Source of the DNA: an uncultured Pelagibacteraceae bacterium
GTDB lineage: Bacteria > Pseudomonadota > Alphaproteobacteria > Pelagibacterales > Pelagibacteraceae
Direction: 5' to 3'
Length of the DNA: 6,928 bases
Assembly (NCBI GenBank): GCA_902590295.1
Contig: CACIWH010000018.1
Span: forward strand, 1-6,928
The notes under the pieces are model-generated. The model saw nothing but the letters and a program-made list of their open reading frames with translations. It was not told the DNA's origin and searched no databases. Made by a program: the position numbers and the translations under genes. Positions 1-5,632 of the stretch are shown here, piece after piece. Each line of letters starts with the position of its first letter. Position 1 is the stretch's first letter.

Positions 1-1
1 C

Positions 2-496
2 TTCTCAAAAAATAGTTTAATAAAGGAATATAATGAAACTCTAATAGAGGCTGACTGGATAATTGGTTGCGCTATTATTATAAATTTAGATAAATTTGTT
101 GATAAAATCGTATTTGATGAAAATATATTTATATATTTCGAGGATTTTGACCTTTGTAAAACTTTAACAAACAAAGGCAAAAAAGTATTTGCTAGCAAAG
201 TTCTTTTTATAAAACATATTGGAAACAGCAGTTCAATTGCAATAATACCAAAACTTAAAAGAGCATCAAATAGATTCCGTAGCTGGCATTGGCGATGGTC
301 CGAATTTTATTTTTATAAAAAAAATTATAGTTATTCATTTGCTTTAAGAAAATGCTTTTTAAAACTTTTAAAATTTATAATTATGATGCTTTATTTCAAA
401 ATTGTATATAATGAAGAACAATTTGAAATTTATAAATATAGTTTTTTGGGTTTATATAATTCAATTATCGGAAGAAAATCTTTTTATAGATTATAG
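2..496 (+). CDS. Glycosyltransferase family 2 protein, C-terminal part (5' end outside window)
   Basis: An open frame enters from the left edge and stops with TAG at 494-496, giving 164 residues of the C-terminal half of a protein. The visible part carries the pattern typical of rhamnosyltransferase-like family 2 enzymes: ADWIIGCAIII at residues 17-27, then FDENIFIYFEDFDLC at 38-52 with the acidic EDxD cluster (E47, D48, D50), then a conserved His followed by G-N-S-S (H72 onward). In this family the acidic cluster lies by the active site, which transfers a sugar from a nucleotide-sugar to a growing surface polysaccharide or lipid-linked glycan at the cytoplasmic face of the inner membrane. 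The N-terminal nucleotide-binding half lies upstream, so donor and acceptor cannot be guessed. The tail after residue 85 is Lys/Phe/Tyr-rich with a hydrophobic patch (LLKFIIMMLYF) that could touch the membrane. It converges on apt with only 9 bases between the stops and no visible terminator hairpin. Family call is firm; specific substrate is unknown. Confidence 0.8.
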   Translation, partial: FSKNSLIKEYNETLIEADWIIGCAIIINLDKFVDKIVFDENIFIYFEDFDLCKTLTNKGKKVFASKVLFIKHIGNSSSIAIIPKLKRASNRFRSWHWRWSEFYFYKKNYSYSFALRKCFLKLLKFIIMMLYFKIVYNEEQFEIYKYSFLGLYNSIIGRKSFYRL

Positions 497-505
497 TACA
501 TTCTG

Positions 506-1033
506 TTAATGACCAGGAAAATTAATTAAATTTTCAACCTCGTAACCAAGCCTTATTAATTTGTCACATCCTTTTAGATCAAACAGATTTATAACAAAAA
601 TAAAACCCGCAACTGATCCTTTAGATAAATTTATTAATTTAGCAGCCGCCTCAGCTGTACCACCAGTTGCAATTAAATCATCAATAATTAGGACCTTTTC
701 ACCTTGGTCAATAGAATCTTTATGCACCTCTATAGTGGCCTTGCCGTATTCTAATTCAAAGTCAACAGAATAAGTATCTGCGGGTAATTTATTTTTTTTT
801 CTTAACATTATGAAGGGTTTTTTAAGAGCAAAAGATACAGCTGAAGCAAATACGAAACCCCTAGACTCAATTGCTGCAATTTTATTAAAATTAAATTTTT
901 TTGATTTTTCAATTATTTTATTAATTGTCTCTTCAAATGCTTTTTCATCTTTAATTAAAGTTGTAATGTCTCTAAATAAAATACCTTTTTTTGGATAGTC
1001 TGGTATAGATCTTATAAATTTTTTTAAATCCAT
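506..1033 (-). CDS. apt: Adenine phosphoribosyltransferase
   Basis: Apt condenses adenine with PRPP to give AMP and pyrophosphate in the cytoplasm (purine salvage). Counting from the chosen start, the 175-residue product has the family N-terminus (MDLKKFIRSIPDYP, then GILFRDIT), the ESRGF motif at 56-60, a flexible loop RKKNKLP at 78-84, and the PRPP-binding signature VLIIDDLIATGGTA at 114-127. Length is normal for the family. The frame is open to an ATG at 1096, but that start would add 21 unconserved residues and run into mtnP. The ATG at 1031-1033 matches the usual N-terminus and was chosen. No Shine-Dalgarno precedes it. It is divergent from mtnP across 41 bases. Since MtnP releases free adenine from methylthioadenosine, Apt is the natural partner that recovers it. 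Identification is secure; the functional link to the operon is inference from position and chemistry. Confidence 0.95.
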   Translation of the reverse strand: MDLKKFIRSIPDYPKKGILFRDITTLIKDEKAFEETINKIIEKSKKFNFNKIAAIESRGFVFASAVSFALKKPFIMLRKKNKLPADTYSVDFELEYGKATIEVHKDSIDQGEKVLIIDDLIATGGTAEAAAKLINLSKGSVAGFIFVINLFDLKGCDKLIRLGYEVENLINFPGH

Positions 1034-1074
1034 TTTAATTTGTGTTATATATTTAAATAAACTATCTTTCATAT
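1034..1074. promoter_or_regulatory. Divergent promoter region between apt and mtnP
   Basis: These 41 bases must hold the start signals for both directions unless they lie inside the coding regions. For mtnP, an extended -10-like TGTTATATA lies at 1043-1051, placing the RNA start near 1058 and leaving a leader of about 17 bases; only a T/A-rich -35 is visible, inside apt. For apt (minus strand), a -10-like TATAAC (1049-1044) sits 17 bases from a -35-like ATGAAA (1072-1067). This would start RNA about 4 bases before the apt ATG, so the message would be nearly leaderless. The two -10 elements overlap. Neither gene has a Shine-Dalgarno. Such matches arise easily in AT-rich DNA, so exact boxes are tentative; that promoters lie here is likely. 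Confidence 0.4.
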
Positions 1075-1947
1075 ATGGCAAACAATAAATTAGCAATCAT
1101 CGGGGGCAGTGGGTTGTATGACGTGGAAGAATTCAAAAATAGAGAATTACTAGACTTAAAAACACCCTGGGGTAATCCGTCAGATCAAATTTTAAAGACC
1201 AACTATAATGGTAAAGAAGTTTATTTTTTACCAAGACATGGAAGAGGTCATTATATAAATCCATCTAATATTAATTTTAGAGCAAACATAGACGCCTTAA
1301 AACAATTAGGTGTTACGGATATAATTTCTGTATCAGCTGTTGGATCATTAAAAGAAGAACTGCCACCAGGAAAATTCGTAATTGTTGATCAATTTATTGA
1401 TAGAACCTTTGCAAGAAATAAAACATTTTTTGATGATGAAATTGTAGCACATGTATCGATGGCTCATCCAACCTCAAATGGATTAATGAATGCATGTGAA
1501 GAAGCTATTAAAAAAGAAAAAATAGAATATCAAAGAGGTGGAACCTACGTGGTTATGGAAGGACCTCAATTTTCAACGTTAGCTGAGTCTAATTTATATA
1601 GGTCTTGGAAAGCAGATGTTATTGGCATGACTAATATGCCAGAAGCCAAATTAGCTAGAGAAGCTGAAATAAGATATGCATCAGTTTCAATGGTCACCGA
1701 CTATGATTGTTGGCATCCTGATCACGAAAATGTTGACGTTCAACAAGTTATAAAGGTTCTTTTAGGTAATGCTGCTAAAGCAAAAAATATGATAAAGAAT
1801 ATCATCGATACTTTTGAAAGTCATATTGACCCTAAAGATCCTACTAATAATTGCTTAGATGTAGCAATAATCACTGCACCTGAAAAAAGATCTCAAAAAA
1901 CAAAAGATAAGTTAAAAACAGTTGCAGGTAGAGTATTAGATAAATGA
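1075..1947 (+). CDS. mtnP: S-methyl-5'-thioadenosine phosphorylase
   Basis: MtnP cleaves 5'-methylthioadenosine (MTA) with phosphate to adenine and 5-methylthioribose-1-phosphate in the cytoplasm. The 290-residue protein is a purine nucleoside phosphorylase family 2 member. It shows the phosphate-site IGGSGLY at 9-15, LPRHGRGH at 52-59 (R54, H55), the VSAVGSL strand at 86-92, MEGPQFST at 161-168, GMTNMPE at 184-190 and TDYDCW at 208-213. M185, T186, D209 and D211 line up with human MTAP M196, T197, D220 and D222 at a constant offset, which favours the MTA enzyme over ordinary purine nucleoside phosphorylase. Length is near the family norm. The ATG at 1075 gives the expected N-terminus, but no Shine-Dalgarno precedes it, so initiation probably relies on a short unstructured leader. 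It is the first gene of a plus-strand operon; its stop overlaps the mtnA start (ATGA at 1944-1947), suggesting translational coupling. Confidence 0.95.
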   Translation: MANNKLAIIGGSGLYDVEEFKNRELLDLKTPWGNPSDQILKTNYNGKEVYFLPRHGRGHYINPSNINFRANIDALKQLGVTDIISVSAVGSLKEELPPGKFVIVDQFIDRTFARNKTFFDDEIVAHVSMAHPTSNGLMNACEEAIKKEKIEYQRGGTYVVMEGPQFSTLAESNLYRSWKADVIGMTNMPEAKLAREAEIRYASVSMVTDYDCWHPDHENVDVQQVIKVLLGNAAKAKNMIKNIIDTFESHIDPKDPTNNCLDVAIITAPEKRSQKTKDKLKTVAGRVLDK

Positions 1948-3014
1948 AAATTGAGGGAAAAGAATACAGAACAATATGGTTTGAAAATAATGCTGTAAAG
2001 ATAATTGATCAAACAAAACTTCCACATCAATTTATTATTAAAGATCTAAAAACAGTGAAAGATGCAATAAATGCAATTAAAATAATGGAGGTGAGAGGTG
2101 CTCCTTTAATAGGAGCTACTGCAGCCTATGGATTAGTTTTAGCTATTTTAGAAAATAACGACCTATCTTTTTTAAAAAAATCAGCTGAAGATTTAATTAA
2201 ATCAAGACCAACTGCAATTAATTTAAAATGGGCAGTGGACAGAATGATTAATAAACTTTCAGGTGTTAATAGTAAAAAAATTTTAGATATTGCATTAAAT
2301 GAAGCAAAAGTAATTTGTGAAGAAGATATTAAGTTTTGTGAGAATATAGGTTTAAATGGCCTTAAAATAATTGAGAATATATATATTAAAAAAAAAGATA
2401 CAGTTAATATTTTAACTCATTGCAATGCAGGATGGCTTGCAACTATTAATTGGGGAACAGCAACTTCTCCAATATATCATGCACATAAAAAAGGCATCCC
2501 AGTTCATGTTTGGGCAGATGAAACTAGACCAAGAAATCAAGGTGCAAATCTCACTTCTTACGAATTAAACGAGGAAGGAATTAATAATACAATCATTGCA
2601 GACAATACTGGTGGTATTTTAATGCAAAGAGGTGAAGTAGACATGTGTATTGTTGGTTCTGATAGAACTCTAGCAAATGGTGATGTTTGTAATAAAGTTG
2701 GGACTTATCTTAAAGCATTAGCTGCTCATGATAATAAAATTCCTTTTTACGTAGCTCTTCCAAGTTCAACAATTGATTGGAATACAAAAGATCACAAAGA
2801 AATACCTATTGAGGAGAGAAATTCTGAAGAACTATCTCACATGGAAGGTTTTGATAGTGAGGGAAATTTAAAAAAAATACAAATTTATCCAAAGAAAAGT
2901 AAAGCAATGAATTTAGCTTTTGATGTAACTCCAGCAAAATATGTGACTGGATTAATTACTGAAAAAGGTATTTGTGAAGCATCTACAGAAGGATTAAAAA
3001 AACTATTCAAATGA
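1944..3014 (+). CDS. mtnA: S-methyl-5-thioribose-1-phosphate isomerase
   Basis: MtnA converts methylthioribose-1-phosphate (an aldose phosphate) to methylthioribulose-1-phosphate (a ketose phosphate), the step after MtnP. The 356-residue sequence belongs to the eIF2B-alpha/MtnA family. It has VRGAPLIGATAA at 50-61 (phosphate binding), THCNAGWLAT at 158-167, the ADETRPRNQGANLTSYEL block at 191-208, and VGSDRTLANGDVCNKVGTY at 237-255. C160 and D240 fall at the same numbers as the catalytic Cys and Asp of the Bacillus subtilis enzyme. Together with the neighbouring mtnP, this separates it from the related ribose-1,5-bisphosphate isomerases and eIF2B subunits. Length is usual. It overlaps mtnP by 4 bases and the aldolase by 4 bases, so the three are almost surely co-transcribed and translationally coupled. 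A run of nine A's (2388-2396) inside the gene does not disturb the frame. Confidence 0.95.
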   Translation: MKIEGKEYRTIWFENNAVKIIDQTKLPHQFIIKDLKTVKDAINAIKIMEVRGAPLIGATAAYGLVLAILENNDLSFLKKSAEDLIKSRPTAINLKWAVDRMINKLSGVNSKKILDIALNEAKVICEEDIKFCENIGLNGLKIIENIYIKKKDTVNILTHCNAGWLATINWGTATSPIYHAHKKGIPVHVWADETRPRNQGANLTSYELNEEGINNTIIADNTGGILMQRGEVDMCIVGSDRTLANGDVCNKVGTYLKALAAHDNKIPFYVALPSSTIDWNTKDHKEIPIEERNSEELSHMEGFDSEGNLKKIQIYPKKSKAMNLAFDVTPAKYVTGLITEKGICEASTEGLKKLFK

Positions 3015-3658
3015 AAAATTTAGAAAAAAGAAAAGAAGTAATTAAATATTCAATTAAACTTAATACTACAAACTTATCTCCTTTAAGATCTGGAAATATC
3101 TCTGTAAGAAGTATCGAAAATAGTGTTGAGGGGTTTTTAATAACCCCTTCAGGAAAAAAATACGATACACTCAAAGAGGAGGATATAGTCTTTGTATCCA
3201 GTGATGGAAATCACGACACAAACTTAAAACCATCATCTGAATGGAGATTTCATAAAGATATCTATTTGAAAAAATCAGATGCAAAAGCAATAGTTCATGC
3301 ACATTCTCCACACGCAACAGCTGTATCAGCTCATGGTAAAGATATCCCCGCTTTTCATTACATGATAGCTTTAGCAGGTGGCGATAGTATTAAATGTGCC
3401 AAGTACGCAACTTTTGGTACACAAGAACTGTCTAACAATGTTATTTATGCATTAGAAAATAGAAAAGCTTGTCTAATGTCAAATCATGGACAAGTTGCAT
3501 TTGGAGAAAATTTAGAAAGTGCATTTGAATTAGCCGAGGAATTAGAAAATATTTGTCATCAATACATAAATACAATAAAGTTAGGAGATCCTAAGATTCT
3601 TTCATCAAGCGAGATGGATGTAATATTAGAAAAAGTAAAAAATTATAAAAAAGGATAA
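3011..3658 (+). CDS. ald2: FucA-type class II aldolase, probable 5-methylthioribulose-1-phosphate aldolase
   Basis: This 215-residue protein is a zinc-dependent class II aldolase/adducin-fold enzyme. It carries SGNIS at 27-31 and TPSG at 45-48 (phosphate binding), PSSEW with E77, HAH with H96 and H98, Y117 in HYMIALAGG, and NHG with H159. These match E. coli fuculose-1-phosphate aldolase E73, H92, H94, Y113 and H155 at a constant offset of four, and the stretch YATFGTQEL followed by NNVIYALENRKA is also strongly FucA-like. The same superfamily includes MtnB, the dehydratase of methionine salvage, but the complete aldolase set favours C-C cleavage. After MtnP and MtnA, the expected substrate is methylthioribulose-1-phosphate, giving dihydroxyacetone phosphate and 2-(methylthio)acetaldehyde, as known for Ald2 in the DHAP shunt. 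The substrate is inferred from context. Alternatives are 5-deoxyribulose-1-phosphate (the same enzymes can process 5'-deoxyadenosine) or MtnB activity. Its start overlaps the mtnA stop (ATGA), with no well-placed Shine-Dalgarno. Confidence 0.85.
   Translation: MKNLEKRKEVIKYSIKLNTTNLSPLRSGNISVRSIENSVEGFLITPSGKKYDTLKEEDIVFVSSDGNHDTNLKPSSEWRFHKDIYLKKSDAKAIVHAHSPHATAVSAHGKDIPAFHYMIALAGGDSIKCAKYATFGTQELSNNVIYALENRKACLMSNHGQVAFGENLESAFELAEELENICHQYINTIKLGDPKILSSSEMDVILEKVKNYKKG
3129..3148 (+). other. GC-rich inverted repeat inside the aldolase gene
   Basis: AGGGGTT (3129-3135) is perfectly complementary to AACCCCT (3142-3148) across a 6-base loop, a possible 7-bp RNA hairpin about 120 bases into the aldolase message. 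A G-U pair could extend it (3128 with 3149). It codes for residues 40-46 of the enzyme, using GGG and ACC, which are unusual choices in this AT-rich setting. Function, if any, is unknown; it may be chance. Confidence 0.3.
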
Positions 3659-3663
3659 TTTTT

Positions 3664-4704
3664 ATGACGAAAGTAGGGGAGCACGTCACTTTTGATATTA
3701 TTGGAACTCAAAAAGAGTATGATCCAAAATTCTACGAGAAATTAGTTTATAAAATTGCTAAAAAAGCAAAAGTCATAGTCTTAGAAATTTCAAAATATAA
3801 ATTTGAACCTCAAGGTTTTACTTTAGTAGCATTATTAGCGGAATCTCATATTAGTTTTCATACATTTCCTGAAAAAGGAATTATAAGTTTTGATTTTTTT
3901 ACTTGTGGAAAGGTATCCCCATCTGTTGCATTAGAGGTTTTAAAGAAAGAAATTAAACACACAAGGATAGTAAAGAAAGAGTTTAATAGAGATACAATAG
4001 ATTATTACGATGATATTTATAGTTCACCAGGTCTTAAAAAATATTACATGGTAAAAAATATTCTCGAGGATTTTACATCAAAGGTAGGACAGCACATACA
4101 AATATTAGACTTAGAGCAATTTGGTAAAGCTTTATTTATAGATAATGAATTACAAGTAGCAGAGAAAGATGAACATCTTTACAGCTCTACTTTTGTAAAT
4201 TCTGGATTGAAACTAAATCCAAATAAAAATAATTCTGCTATAATTGGAGGTGGCGACGGAGGAGTTGCAAGGGAATGTATTAATCAAGGTTTCAATTATG
4301 TGGATTGGTTTGAGCTTGATCCTCAAGTAGTTGATGTATGCGAAAAACATTTGAGTAAAGTTGGACAAAAAGCAACAAAAAAGAACTCCGTTAAGTGTGT
4401 ATGGGGAGATGCTTTTGAAAGTATAAAAAAAGTTGAAGATAACAAATATGATAAAATTTTTGTAGATTTAAATGATGATCAATATTGTATCGATCTTGCT
4501 GCTAAAAATATTAAGTCTTTAAAAAGAATTCTAAAACCTAATGGTACAATTACCGCTCAAGTAGGTAGCCAAGACAAAAAACCAAAACAAGTTGAAAAAT
4601 GGTTAAATTTATTTAGAAAAAGTTTTGGTAATTCTTCCCTAGATAGAATTTACATACCAAGTTTCGATTGTTCTTGGAATTTTGCTTCATCATTAAATAA
4701 ATAA
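3664..4704 (+). CDS. speDE: Fused S-adenosylmethionine decarboxylase / aminopropyltransferase (SpeD-SpeE)
   Basis: This single 346-residue chain has two domains. Residues 1-105 are a prokaryotic (class 1B) AdoMet decarboxylase: LLAESHISFHTFPEKG at 57-72 contains the self-cleavage site E60/S61, where S61 would become the pyruvoyl cofactor. H66 and C81 (in FFTCGK) match the processing and catalytic residues of the Thermotoga enzyme. Residues about 113-346 are an aminopropyltransferase: QFGKALFIDNELQVAEKDE at 152-170, the decarboxy-AdoMet-binding GGGDGG at 195-200, E217 in FELD, GDAF at 248-251, DLND at 268-271 and IPSF at 331-334. Together the domains would convert AdoMet plus a diamine (classically putrescine) to a triamine such as spermidine, releasing MTA. 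Self-cleavage would leave a 60-residue chain and a pyruvoyl-capped 286-residue chain carrying the transferase. The gene starts 5 bases after the aldolase with a good Shine-Dalgarno (AAGGA, 3651-3655), so it joins the MTA-disposal operon. Transferase pocket residues deviate from typical spermidine synthases, so the exact product is uncertain. Confidence 0.93.
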   Translation: MTKVGEHVTFDIIGTQKEYDPKFYEKLVYKIAKKAKVIVLEISKYKFEPQGFTLVALLAESHISFHTFPEKGIISFDFFTCGKVSPSVALEVLKKEIKHTRIVKKEFNRDTIDYYDDIYSSPGLKKYYMVKNILEDFTSKVGQHIQILDLEQFGKALFIDNELQVAEKDEHLYSSTFVNSGLKLNPNKNNSAIIGGGDGGVARECINQGFNYVDWFELDPQVVDVCEKHLSKVGQKATKKNSVKCVWGDAFESIKKVEDNKYDKIFVDLNDDQYCIDLAAKNIKSLKRILKPNGTITAQVGSQDKKPKQVEKWLNLFRKSFGNSSLDRIYIPSFDCSWNFASSLNK

Positions 4705-4752
4705 TCTCTTTTTTAATCAAAAAATTTGTGAAATAATTATGTTTATATATTT

Positions 4753-4757
4753 GGAGG
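4753..4757 (+). promoter_or_regulatory. Strong Shine-Dalgarno of the binding-protein gene
   Basis: GGAGG lies 4 bases before the ATG at 4762. It contrasts with the absent or weak ribosome sites of apt, mtnP, mtnA and the aldolase, and fits a periplasmic binding protein made in large amounts. It lies in the 57-base spacer after speDE (4705-4761). That spacer shows no convincing promoter hexamers at standard spacing and only an A/T-only inverted repeat, so whether transcription restarts here is undecided. Confidence 0.7.
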
Positions 4758-4761
4758 AAAT

Positions 4762-5589
4762 ATGAATGTGATTAAAAAATTCAGCTTAGGATTATTGATA
4801 ACTTTATTTTTATCAGTATCTGCTAATGCTGACAAAATAAGAATTGGTACTGAAGGTGCTTATCCACCATGGAATTCTAAAGATGCTTCAGGTAAGTTAA
4901 TTGGATTTGAAGTTGAGTTGGCATGGACACTTTGTAGATACATTGGACAACAGTGTGAAATTGTTGAGCAAGATTGGGATGGCATGATACCTGCATTAAT
5001 TATGAGAAAATTTGATGCAATAATGGCTGGAATGTCAATTACTGATGAAAGAAAAAAAGCTATAAACTTTTCACAAGGTTATGCAGATGAAGTAGCCTCG
5101 TTAGCAGTAATGAAAGGTTCAAATCTTGAGGGCATGCAAACTTCTGAAGGAATTAATCTCACTAAAAAGTCTGGTGCTGTTAAAAAAGATTTAAAAACTA
5201 TTACAGGAGCTTTAGCTGGTAAAACTGTATGTGTGCAAACAGCTACTATTCACCAAAACTTTTTAGAGTCTGGGGATGTCGGTAAAGTAAATGTTAGATC
5301 TTACAAAACTCAGGATGAAGTAAATTTAGACTTAGCATCTGGAAGATGTGACGCTGCTCTTGCTGCCGCTGTAGCTTTTACAGATTACGCAGAAAAATCT
5401 GGAAAACCAGTAGTGCTTGTTGGACCTACTTTCTCAGGAGGTGCTTTTGGAAATGGCGTTGGTGTTGGAATTAGAAAAGACGATGCTGAATTGTTAAAAG
5501 CTTTTAACAGTGCAATTAATAAAGCTAGAAAAAATGGAGACATAAGCCGAATTGCAACTAAATGGTTTGGCTTCGACGCTTCAATGTAA
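4762..5589 (+). CDS. Periplasmic solute-binding protein of a polar amino acid/opine ABC transporter
   Basis: This is the substrate-capturing subunit of an ABC importer (SBP family 3). The 275-residue precursor has a classic signal peptide: KK at 5-6, hydrophobic stretch 7-20, and ANA at 21-23 with likely cleavage before D24. Lobe 1 has TEGAYPPWN (30-38), GFEVELA (48-54), DWDGMIPAL (71-79), AGMSITDER (89-97, with R97 the usual ligand-carboxylate Arg) and INFSQGY (101-107). C58/C65 match the HisJ disulfide pair. The TEGxYxPWN motif, the DWDG Trp and a Lys-rich insert at about 120-150 resemble the octopine/nopaline binding proteins (OccT/NocT) more than HisJ or ArgT. The Asp that binds the ligand amino group in HisJ (after GRLDAAL) is Ala here (A202). 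The family is firm, but the ligand is not: an opine-like or N-substituted basic amino acid, arginine, ornithine or another compound. Strong Shine-Dalgarno at 4753. The two permease genes follow. Confidence 0.92.
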   Translation: MNVIKKFSLGLLITLFLSVSANADKIRIGTEGAYPPWNSKDASGKLIGFEVELAWTLCRYIGQQCEIVEQDWDGMIPALIMRKFDAIMAGMSITDERKKAINFSQGYADEVASLAVMKGSNLEGMQTSEGINLTKKSGAVKKDLKTITGALAGKTVCVQTATIHQNFLESGDVGKVNVRSYKTQDEVNLDLASGRCDAALAAAVAFTDYAEKSGKPVVLVGPTFSGGAFGNGVGVGIRKDDAELLKAFNSAINKARKNGDISRIATKWFGFDASM

Positions 5590-5602
5590 ATATTTAATGA
5601 TT

Positions 5603-5625
5603 GGCGACTATATAATATAGTCGCC
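5603..5625 (+). promoter_or_regulatory. Intercistronic stem-loop between binding-protein and permease genes
   Basis: GGCGACTATA (5603-5612) pairs perfectly with TATAGTCGCC (5616-5625) across the 3-base loop TAA, a 10-bp stem far more GC-rich at its base than the surrounding DNA. It begins 13 bases after the binding-protein stop and ends 7 bases before the permease ATG. Only TTTC follows, so it is at best a leaky terminator. Stem-loops in this place in importer operons often protect the upstream message from 3' decay and lower permease output, giving excess binding protein. That role here is inference. Confidence 0.7.
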
Positions 5626-5632
5626 TTTCAAT

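Noticed and set aside
497..505. Shared terminator between the glycosyltransferase and apt
   Set aside because: Only 9 bases separate the convergent stops and no inverted repeat with a T-run was found around them.
561..998. Two plus-strand open frames (561-773 and 810-998) opposite apt
   Set aside because: Both lie antisense to the well-conserved apt coding region, resemble no known family, and are shadows of its reading frame.
1034..1096. Longer apt start at ATG 1096, or at 1072
   Set aside because: The extra residues do not resemble Apt N-termini, the 1096 start would overlap mtnP, neither start has a Shine-Dalgarno, and the ATG at 1033 gives the classic MDLKxxIRxIPDxP start.
2388..2396. 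Run of nine A's in mtnA as a frameshift or slippage site
   Set aside because: The reading frame is intact on both sides and matches MtnA throughout; such runs are expected at this base composition.
4709..4724. TTTTTT-AATC-AAAAAA inverted repeat after speDE
   Set aside because: Only A-U pairs with a 4-base loop and no following U-run; too weak for an intrinsic terminator and common by chance in such AT-rich DNA.
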